DNA from: an archaeon
GTDB lineage: Archaea; Methanobacteriota; Methanobacteria; Methanobacteriales; Methanobacteriaceae
Direction: 5' to 3'
Assembly: GCA_024409145.1 (NCBI GenBank)
Contig: JAKSUF010000059.1
Coordinates: 1 to 8,223 of the forward strand
Length of the DNA stretch: 8,223 bases
This document shows, in pieces, positions 1 to 5,900 of this stretch. How positions within the stretch are numbered: position 1 is the stretch's first letter; each line of letters opens with the position of its first letter. The position numbers and the translations under genes are program-made. The notes under the pieces were generated by a model. It had not been told where the DNA came from. It was given only the letters and a program-made list of their open reading frames with translations, and made no database searches.

Positions 1-11
1 ACTCCATATAC

Positions 12-35
12 AAGTATTACTTTTTTAAAGAAAAA
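12..35 (+). repeat. direct repeat copy 1 (AAGTATTAC-T6-AAAG-A5)
   Basis: First of three long copies. It reads AAGTATTAC, six T, AAAG, then five A, and is identical over its whole length to the copy at 211-234. Its core AGTATTACT is an odd-length palindrome (AGTA-T-TACT), as expected for a site bound by a dimeric regulator. Only copies upstream of cbiM are near-perfect. A diverged copy lies before cbiQ. I read these as operator candidates for the cobalt transporter genes; that role is inferred. Confidence 0.75.
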
Positions 36-44
36 CAACAAATT

Positions 45-77
45 AGTATTACAAAAGTATTACTTTTTTAAAGAAAA
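45..77 (+). repeat. direct repeat copy 2 with adjacent half copy
   Basis: The full repeat runs from 55 to 77 and matches copies 1 and 3 base for base over 23 positions. Immediately before it, AGTATTAC occurs again at 45-52, exactly 11 bases ahead of the AGTATTAC at 56-63. The two cores therefore face the same side of the helix. This copy lies about 50 bases upstream of the TATA-like box at 106-114, and TATTAC recurs between them at 90-95. The same order and spacing recur upstream of cbiQ. Confidence 0.75.
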
Positions 78-99
78 TATAGCTATTTTTATTACAAAA

Positions 100-114
100 G
101 AAATATTTATAAAT
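100..114 (+). promoter_or_regulatory. candidate archaeal promoter (BRE/TATA) for cbiMN
   Basis: GAAATA at 100-105 followed by TTTATAAAT at 106-114 fits a purine-rich BRE and an archaeal TATA box. It stands at the same place relative to the AAGTATTAC repeat as the TATA box before cbiQ (51 versus 49 bases start to start), which supports a functional unit. The distance to cbiM would imply an unusually long leader. A more proximal TATA-like stretch at 202-210 is the alternative. Confidence 0.45.
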
Positions 115-210
115 AATTAAACCTAATAAATTATTGTTTAAGTAGGTAATTTTATCAAAAGAGCATTACTAAGTACAGAATAATTTAAATAAAGAATTAT
201 AATTATAAAA

Positions 211-234
211 AAGTATTACTTTTTTAAAGAAAAA
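211..234 (+). repeat. direct repeat copy 3 (AAGTATTAC-T6-AAAG-A5)
   Basis: This copy is identical to copy 1 over all 24 bases although it lies 199 bases away. It directly abuts a TATA-like stretch at 202-210. A protein bound here could block initiation at that box, or elongation from the upstream one. Such exact conservation in otherwise unconstrained AT-rich DNA argues for selection or recent duplication. Confidence 0.75.
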
Positions 235-242
235 TTAGAAAA

Positions 243-267
243 AAGTATTACTAAAAATTAGTATTCT
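243..267 (+). repeat. shorter copies of the AGTATTACT core
   Basis: AGTATTACT occurs at 244-252, followed 16 bases later by the degenerate AGTATTCT at 260-267, with an A-run between. The T6-AAAG tail of the longer repeats is missing, so this is a core-only site. A similar arrangement (TATTACT, A-run, AGTATT) lies at 8002-8019 upstream of the adhesin gene, so the short core may be less specific than the long repeat. Confidence 0.5.
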
Positions 268-338
268 TTAATAAAAATTAAGGAAAATATTACCAACTAT
301 TTTTAAAAATTACCAAATACTTAAATCAAGGATATTTT

Positions 339-345
339 AAGGAGG
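339..345 (+). promoter_or_regulatory. ribosome binding site of cbiM
   Basis: AAGGAGG ends six bases before the ATG at 352. It is a near-complete complement of the archaeal 16S rRNA 3' end and fixes the cbiM start. Confidence 0.85.
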
Positions 346-351
346 AAAAAT

Positions 352-984
352 ATGCATATACCTGATGGATTTATACCACTTTGGCAATGTGCAATTTATT
401 ACATAATTTTAATAATAGGAATATATTTTGCTAGCAAATGGTCTAGAAAGCATTTAGATGAAAAACGTATCCCACTTATGGCTATACTCGCAGCAGGTAT
501 CTTCGCAATAATGTCTATGAACATACCAATACCATTTGGTACAAGTGGACACATGGTCGGAGGAACCTTAATCGCTTTAGTATTTATGGGTCCTGAAGCA
601 GGAATCATAGTATTTACTTGTGTATTACTTATTCAAGCATTACTCTTTGGAGATGGAGGAATAACTGCACTTGGAGTTAATGTATTAAACATGGGAATAA
701 TTGGAGGATGTGTAGGACTTGGAACCTTCAAAGCATTAAAAGGAGCTATTGGAAAATACCCTTCTATTGCACTTGGAGCATGGCTTGCAACCATCATCTC
801 TGCAGCAGCAGCTGCAATTGAACTTGCACTTGCAGGAACCTTCCCATTAACAATAGGTCTTGGATCAATGGTATTATACCATGCATTCATTGGAATAATT
901 GAAGCTGTTTTAACTGTAATTGTAATTTATGCATTAGAAAGATTCAGACCAGATTTACTTGCATGGAACAGAAGAAGTGATTAA
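352..984 (+). CDS. cbiM: CbiM, substrate-specificity (S) subunit of cobalt ECF transporter
   Basis: This 210-residue integral membrane protein captures Co2+ for an energy-coupling-factor importer that feeds corrinoid synthesis. It starts MHIPDGF, the family signature. In solved CbiM/NikM proteins the free N-terminal Met1, His2 and His67 bind the metal, and all three are present here (His67 lies in TSGHMVGG at 65-70). The conserved DGGITALG-NVLNMG segment is at 101-115, and a YHAFIGIIEA segment lies near 176-185. Hydrophobic stretches near 11-28, 44-61, 68-100, 102-125, 136-160 and 168-195 fit the usual seven-helix fold. There is no extra signal peptide, so the start at the strong Shine-Dalgarno is consistent with His2 reaching the metal site. 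The gene is followed two bases later by cbiN. CbiM rather than NikM is favoured by that partner, but nickel specificity cannot be excluded from sequence. Confidence 0.95.
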   Translation: MHIPDGFIPLWQCAIYYIILIIGIYFASKWSRKHLDEKRIPLMAILAAGIFAIMSMNIPIPFGTSGHMVGGTLIALVFMGPEAGIIVFTCVLLIQALLFGDGGITALGVNVLNMGIIGGCVGLGTFKALKGAIGKYPSIALGAWLATIISAAAAAIELALAGTFPLTIGLGSMVLYHAFIGIIEAVLTVIVIYALERFRPDLLAWNRRSD

Positions 985-986
985 AA

Positions 987-1280
987 ATGAATTTAAGTAA
1001 AAATGATAAACTTTTAATAGTCGTCGGACTCATAATCTGTATTGCATTAGCTTGTTTATCTCCATTCATCGCATCTGGAGATCCAGACGGATTAGAAAAA
1101 TCTGCAGAAGACTCTAACTTATCTGAAGATGTAGCTTATGAAGCAATAAGCTCACCAATGCCAGACTATTCTTTTGAACCATTAGGTAAAATAGGAGAAA
1201 TCGGTGCATTAATTTTAGGAGCTGGAGTAGTCCTTTTATTAGGATTTGGTGTCGGCGTAATAATGAAAAAGAAAAATTAA
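987..1280 (+). CDS. cbiN: CbiN, small accessory subunit of the cobalt transporter
   Basis: This 97-residue protein has two transmembrane helices. TM1 spans about residues 9-29 and TM2 about 70-93, ending in KKKN on the cytoplasmic side. The acidic extracytoplasmic loop (30-66) begins SGDPDGLEKSAED, which matches the GxDPDGLE motif typical of CbiN. In characterised systems CbiN loads metal into CbiM and is essential for cobalt uptake even though it is not part of the ATPase module. The start codon lies two bases after the cbiM stop. GTGAT at 977-981, five bases before the ATG, matches the end of the archaeal anti-Shine-Dalgarno complement, so translation is probably coupled to cbiM. Length is normal for the family. 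Its presence supports cobalt rather than nickel as substrate. Confidence 0.93.
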   Translation: MNLSKNDKLLIVVGLIICIALACLSPFIASGDPDGLEKSAEDSNLSEDVAYEAISSPMPDYSFEPLGKIGEIGALILGAGVVLLLGFGVGVIMKKKN

Positions 1281-1283
1281 TAT

Positions 1284-1303
1284 TTGATTGAATAATCAAT
1301 CAA
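1284..1303 (+). other. hairpin directly after cbiN
   Basis: TTGATTG at 1284-1290 and CAATCAA at 1297-1303 form a perfect 7-bp stem with a 6-nt loop, starting three bases after the cbiN stop. No T run follows, so it is not a convincing terminator alone. It may stabilise or process the 3' end of the cbiMN message, or may be chance in AT-rich DNA. Confidence 0.4.
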
Positions 1304-1326
1304 TACAATCCATAATGAATTATTAA

Positions 1327-1414
1327 ATAAAGTAGCTTAAGAATTAACATTATTTCTTAAATATATGTTAGATTTAATTGCGCAGCCTTTAATTCTATAA
1401 TTTAGCTACTTTAT
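1327..1414 (+). ncRNA. candidate structured RNA between cbiN and cbiQ
   Basis: A perfect 11-bp stem is formed by ATAAAGTAGCT (1327-1337) and AGCTACTTTAT (1404-1414), enclosing 66 nt. Two incompatible interiors are visible. In one, AGAATTAA (1340-1347) pairs with TTAATTCT (1389-1396), extending the stem. In the other, TAAGAA (1338-1343) pairs with TTCTTA (1354-1359), and the loop TAACAT (1345-1350) can pair with ATGTTA (1365-1370) as an H-type pseudoknot. The centre holds the GC-richest patch of this intergenic region (GCGCAGCC, 1380-1387). It may be a cbiMN 3' UTR element, a small RNA or a ligand-sensing RNA. I recognise no known family, and AT-rich sequence makes short stems common. The outer stem is the firmest part. 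Confidence 0.4.
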
Positions 1415-1420
1415 GCATCG

Positions 1421-1460
1421 TATTGTTTATAAAATTCTTTGTTTACAATAATTATTTTTT
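1421..1460 (+). terminator. terminator-like hairpin with T run ending the cbiMN transcript
   Basis: TATTGT at 1421-1426 pairs with ACAATA at 1445-1450. Inside it, 1429-1433 pairs with 1438-1442, including one G-U. After four bases comes a run of six T at 1455-1460, the oligo-T signal used by archaeal RNA polymerase. It lies after the structured element and before the cbiQ promoter, so it would separate the two transcripts. Confidence 0.5.
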
Positions 1461-1510
1461 ATCAGATATTAACAAGTATAATAAAAATAACAAAGTTATA
1501 CAACATAATT

Positions 1511-1570
1511 AAAAGTATTACATTTTCCAAGAAAATACTCTCATTTTATTACAAAGAAAATTTTATAAAG
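1511..1570 (+). promoter_or_regulatory. cbiQ promoter with a diverged copy of the cbiM repeat module
   Basis: The stretch AAAAGTATTAC at 1511-1521 is identical to 53-63. The following 14 bases match 64-77 at 11 positions, including AAGAAAA. TATTAC recurs at 1547-1552 (versus 90-95), and GAAAA-TTTTATAAAG at 1556-1570 corresponds to the GAAA-TA-TTTATAAAT of 100-114. Overall the module is roughly four-fifths identical by hand alignment, with two single-base gaps. Spacing from repeat to TATA is 49 bases here and 51 before cbiM. This indicates a separate but co-regulated cbiQ promoter. The leader would be about 70 nt. Confidence 0.65.
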
Positions 1571-1653
1571 AAATAAATTTAAAATAATAATAAAAATAGT
1601 TAATAAAATGAATAATATAACTATTAAATTAAAAAAAACATAAGTTTATAGAA

Positions 1654-1660
1654 AAGGAGA
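1654..1660 (+). promoter_or_regulatory. ribosome binding site of cbiQ
   Basis: AAGGAGA ends six bases before the ATG at 1667 and three bases before an in-frame TTG at 1664. The spacing selects the ATG as the start. Confidence 0.8.
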
Positions 1661-1666
1661 ATATTG

Positions 1667-2524
1667 ATGAGTTCTAAAACTAAAAAATCTAATCATGGAA
1701 TTAAACAGGTAATGGACCTTGAATCAATAGCTGGAGGAGATAGTGTAATCCATAGATTAGATGGACGTATAAAACTCATAGTTGCATTATTAATAATACT
1801 TTTTTGTGTATTCTCCAACCAACTTATTGTTCCAATAATTTTAGAAATATACTTAATAATCTTAATGTATTTATCAAAAATTCCAATTAAACAAAGCTTT
1901 AAAAGAGTAGCTCTTTTATTACCTTTTGGTGGATTTATTATAATATTCCAACCATTTATACATCCAGGCCACATAATTTGGTCAAGTGGAATATCTTGGA
2001 TTAATATAACAGATGCAGGATTAAATTGGGCAATAATTTTAATTGGAAGATTAATAGTTTGTTTAACTGATATAGTAATTCTCTCATCAATAAGTCCTAT
2101 GCAAGAAATAGTGCAATCATTTAGAAAATTAGGTCTTCCTAAGGATTTTTCAATGATCTTAAGTATTATGGTTAGATTCCTTTTTATATTTATCGATGAA
2201 TTAGATTCAATACGTATAGCTCAAAAATCAAGAAATTTTAATATACATAATAAGAATCTCCCATATAAATGGAGGTTAAAACAAGTTGGTTATACAATAG
2301 CTATGATGTTTTTAAAAGCTTATGAAAAAGGAGAAAAAGTTTACTTAAGTATGACAAGTAGATGTTTCTCAGATAAATCAGAAATGTACAATACTAAAAG
2401 AAAATTAGAATCATCTGATTACACATATATTTTCATAACTATATTACTAATCATAATCCTTGAAATTATCATTTTAACAGCAAAAACAAAATTAGGATTC
2501 TTTGGTTTAGATTTAACATTATAA
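1667..2524 (+). CDS. cbiQ: CbiQ, transmembrane (T) coupling subunit of cobalt ECF transporter
   Basis: This 285-residue membrane protein links the CbiM/CbiN capture unit to the CbiO ATPase. The N-terminal HRLDGRIKL (29-37) is the family's entry motif before TM1 (about 37-55). Further hydrophobic stretches lie near 56-70, 81-98, 119-140 and 161-176, with a last helix near 255-273. The cytoplasmic segment SPMQEIVQSFRKLGLP (143-158) and the R-x-L...E...R-x-A-x-x-x-R run (170-189) are typical. The two coupling triplets that meet the ATPase, usually Ala-Arg-Ser/Gly, appear here as Ser-Arg-Asn (188-190) and Ser-Arg-Cys (231-233). The arginines are kept and the flanking residues are unusual. The ATG at 1667 is preferred over the TTG at 1664. 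No cbiO follows, which is unusual because cbiMNQO are commonly contiguous. The gene has its own upstream promoter module. Confidence 0.92.
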   Translation: MSSKTKKSNHGIKQVMDLESIAGGDSVIHRLDGRIKLIVALLIILFCVFSNQLIVPIILEIYLIILMYLSKIPIKQSFKRVALLLPFGGFIIIFQPFIHPGHIIWSSGISWINITDAGLNWAIILIGRLIVCLTDIVILSSISPMQEIVQSFRKLGLPKDFSMILSIMVRFLFIFIDELDSIRIAQKSRNFNIHNKNLPYKWRLKQVGYTIAMMFLKAYEKGEKVYLSMTSRCFSDKSEMYNTKRKLESSDYTYIFITILLIIILEIIILTAKTKLGFFGLDLTL

Positions 2525-2525
2525 T

Positions 2526-2547
2526 ATTTATTATATACATAATAAAT
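2526..2547 (+). terminator. A/T hairpin directly after cbiQ, possible 3' end
   Basis: ATTTATTAT (2526-2534) and ATAATAAAT (2539-2547) form a perfect 9-bp all-A/T stem with loop ATAC, two bases after the cbiQ stop. There is no following T run of note. The position suggests a 3' end signal, but all-A/T palindromes are expected by chance here. Confidence 0.3.
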
Positions 2548-2938
2548 CCATCAAATTCAAAAATAAAAGAAGAACAGATTTATTATAATCCAAATATAAG
2601 ATCATATATAATAATCACTTAAACAGTTGATTAAAAGAATACTTTTAATTAAATTAACAAAAATTATAAAACATTCAAGTTAATTAATTAAACTAAATAA
2701 TATAAATACGATTTAGATTAATCTACATCCACCATAGATGCAGATATTTGCTAATTTTATAATTATACCCACCACAACATATCACTAAACCCCAGAACAG
2801 AACAACTTATTTAATAAAAACCATTTAGAAATAAAAAATAATATAATAGAAGTTAATAAAATAAAATGAAAGTTATAAAAGATAATAAAAAATATAGAAA
2901 AATAAATAGCTATAATATTAATATAAAATTATAAATTT
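2548..2938. other. gene-free convergent spacer with a hairpin and a C-rich patch
   Basis: No plausible gene is visible on either strand. Most of it is A/T filler. Two things stand out. At 2721-2745, ATCTACATC and GATGCAGAT form a 9-bp stem around CACCATA. The single mismatch becomes a G-U pair if the minus strand is transcribed. At 2767-2806 a patch rich in C and nearly free of G on the plus strand gives a G-rich minus strand with short G runs. Both could belong to read-through RNA from the adhesin gene or be remnants of lost sequence. I see no cbiO remnant. Confidence 0.35.
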
Positions 2939-2960
2939 AAAAAAAAAGAAAAAAGAAAAA
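2939..2960 (-). terminator. oligo-T terminator of the adhesin gene
   Basis: Read on the minus strand, about 20 bases after the adhesin stop codon, there are T runs of five, six and nine separated by single C. This is the classical stem-less archaeal terminator and the longest T tract in the window. Confidence 0.75.
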
Positions 2961-2981
2961 TAAGAAGAAAATATTATCCTC

Positions 2982-5900
2982 TTATTTAATAACTACTTTT
3001 ATTTTTTTGTTTGCTGGTTTATAAGTTTTATCGCCTTTAAATTTAATAGCTGCAACGTATTTACCTTTTTTAGCTAATTTTATATTAAAAGTAGCTACAC
3101 CTTTTTTATTAATTTTTGCAGTGTATACTTTACCTTTAATGTTTAAAGTTAATTTTTTACCAGCTTTAAGGTAAACTTTACCATTATTATTTTTAATAGT
3201 TTTTAATTGTACACTGATTTTTTTAGTTTTTGCTTTTGCCTTAAATGTTTTTGAAGCAGCTTTGATTGCAGTTTTCTTTTTAACAACAGTTAAATTGGAT
3301 AAAGTTAATGGAGCTACATTATATACATCATCTCCTTGGAAATATACGGAGAAATCATATTTTTTAGCAGTAGCAACATTTATTTTTAAACCTGCTTTTC
3401 CAGCATCATCTGTTGTTACATTATAGATTTTACTATTAAATACAATTTGTACAGTCTTATTTGTTATTGGATTTCCATTAGCATCTTCTAACACAGCATA
3501 TACTTTAGTTCCTCTTTCACCTGCACTGTAATCAACTGCAACACAAGTTAAATTAGCAGAAACTACAATATTTGTATCTATTTTAGGAATAGTTATAATA
3601 TTTGAACTAGATTTAGGTGCATATTTAGCATCTCCAGAATATTTAACTTCTACTCTGTGAGATCCAGCAGTTAAATTTTCTAAAACTAAATTTGCAGTTC
3701 CATTTATAACTTCTGCACTAGATACTTCTACACCATCAACAATAAGACTTAAATTACCAGTAGCATCACTAGGTAAATTAATAGTTATATTAGAAGATTC
3801 ACCGGGTTTAATATCAATAGGAATAGTTATATTATCATCATATTCAGATTCTTTAGGATTAACCACAACATTAATTGGTTCAGAAACAGATGCATCAAAT
3901 TGATTATCACCTAAATATCTTCCAATAATAGTATAATTACCTTCAGATAATGCAATATTAAGAGTATTGGTTTCAGATAAATCTAAAACATAAATATTTC
4001 CAGCAATAGTAATTTCAACTATTCCAGTAGCTCCAGAAGTAACACTAACTTCAACAGTTGTATTTTGACCAGCAGTTACATCATTAGCATTAATATTAAT
4101 TGAACTTACTTTTTTATCAACAGTAAAGCTAGTAACATTATGTGCTGCATTATGAGTATCATCACCATCATAAATTACAGAAACAAAATAGTTTCCAGCA
4201 ACAACCTTTTCAATAGTATATGAAACAACACCATTTTCTAAAGTAGCAACATTTTCTTTACCATTAATAATAATTTTAACATTACCAGTAGCATTAGGAA
4301 CATTTACAGTAACTACAATATCCTCTCCAATTTTAATATCACTAATTGCAATATTAACATTAGATTCGAATTTGTTTACTTCAAATGTTAATTTTCCAGT
4401 AGCCATTTTGTAAACATCATTACCTTCATAAATAGCAATTATATCATGTTGTCCTGCTTTTAAGTTATCAATAGTATATTTTGCAATAGATTCATTATTT
4501 AATTCTAAATCTTTAATATCACCATCAACTATTAAAGTTACTTTATCAGTAGCATTAGCTACTTTAACAGTAATTATAGTTTGTTGACCAACAGTTAAAT
4601 CATCAGCTTCAACAGTAATCTCAGGAGTCATTTTAATTACTTCAAAGGTTTTTGAAACAATTCCAGGAATTATTTGTTTACTATTTGCATAATCTACAAC
4701 AATATTATTTAAGCCAAGTTTTAAATCACTAGATTTGATTATATAAGTTAAATTACCATCAAATTCAGTACTTTCAATAACTACCTTATCATTAACTTTA
4801 ACAGTAATAGTTCCAGCAGTTCCAGCAATAATAATTGGATTATCAATGTTCATAACAGTGTCATTTACATCAACATCAATTTCAGGTAATAATTTTTCAC
4901 TGATTGATTCATCAATTAAGTTTATAACTACAGCATTTTTTGTAGCATCTACTTTAAATTTAACTTCGGTTTTATTATTGATAGTTGTACTAACCACGTC
5001 ACCATATTCAAAAGTAATAGGTAATTCTACAAATAATCTTTCCAAATCATTAGCATTTCCTTCTTTATCCATTACTTTTAATTGTGCAATAACAGTTACA
5101 TTATCATTAGCCTCTAAGTCCGCTGGACTGTGAGATGTTTCAACTACAATCCAATTATTCATATTTAATTCATCAACATTAGTACTTACTTCAGGAGTAT
5201 TTGATCCCCAGTAATTATAATCAATATTGTATAATTTAACTGGTTTTGATTTAACAGTGCTAAATAAAGTATAACCTTCATTACCAGAAATCACATTATA
5301 ATTTAAAGTTAAAACTGTAGCATTTGAAGATCCACCAATAAGACCATTTCCTACAATATTATCTGCAATAATAGAGTTTATGATTTCAATATTTGCTCTT
5401 CCTACTCCATAAATAAGTACTCCACCTTTAGTAGTGGTGTTTAATAATTCATTATCTATAAATTTAGAGTTTTTAATTATAACATTATTTGGATCAGCAC
5501 TACTTGTATCACCAATATTTATTCCTTCAAATTTTCCACTAATACCAGTAACTAAAATATCATCAATAGTCAAATTATTTGGACTATTAATCATATTAAT
5601 AACATCAGCAATTCCAGAGTTTGGATTTGTAAGAGTATCAAATTTAGTGTTTACAATACTTTGATTACCATGACCAGTTAAGTATATAACTTTAAGACCA
5701 TATGTTGGAACTTGAATATTAATAAATTCACAGTTATCAATTATTGTTTCATTTGAAGAACTCCATATTATATATTGTCCTCCACAATTTCTAAATACAC
5801 AATTTAAGATTTCATTTTTACCAGTGTTTCTAATATTCAAAATTCCATTTAATTGACCAGGTATAATATTATCAAAAGTTAAGTTTTCGAATTTTAATTG

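Larger units (their letters stand above)
1..351 (+). promoter_or_regulatory. gene-free control region upstream of cbiM
   Basis: This stretch has no plausible gene and is extremely AT-rich. It carries three near-identical long direct repeats, several shorter copies of the AGTATTAC core, at least one TATA-like box and the cbiM ribosome binding site. If transcription starts about 25 bases after the TATA box at 106-114, the cbiM leader would be roughly 215 nt. A second TATA-like stretch (ATTATAAAA, 202-210) runs directly into the third repeat and could give a shorter leader. A weak hairpin may form inside the long leader: GTAAT at 146-150 with ATTAC at 165-169, plus GTA at 142-144 with TAC at 174-176. 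Which promoter is used cannot be decided from sequence. Confidence 0.6.

Noticed and set aside
12..234. CRISPR array
   Set aside because: The repeats are A/T tracts with irregular intervals of 43 and 156 bases, no uniform spacers and no cas genes nearby.
115..351. Cobalamin riboswitch in the cbiM leader
   Set aside because: I looked for a B12-box-like GCC-ACTG element and the multi-stem core before cbiM and before cbiQ and saw neither. The leaders are almost all A/T.
399..890. Minus-strand open frames opposite cbiM (399-608 and 633-890)
   Set aside because: cbiM is clearly real on the plus strand. These frames have no Shine-Dalgarno and no recognisable motifs.
1664..1666. TTG as the start codon of cbiQ
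   Set aside because: It is only three bases from the Shine-Dalgarno, while the ATG at 1667 has six-base spacing and is the stronger codon.
1665..1670. TGATGA resembling a box C of a C/D guide RNA
   Set aside because: It is the cbiQ start region, and no matching CTGA D box with terminal stem lies at a suitable distance.
2525..2981. Remnant of cbiO in the spacer after cbiQ
   Set aside because: I saw no Walker A, signature or Walker B coding trace in any frame. The sequence is A/T filler with a C-rich patch.
4846..5133. Plus-strand open frame of 95 codons inside the adhesin gene
   Set aside because: It is a shadow of the adhesin, has no ribosome binding site, and its low-complexity Ser/Thr/Leu/Ile composition comes from reading the complement. 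The same holds for 5434-5664.
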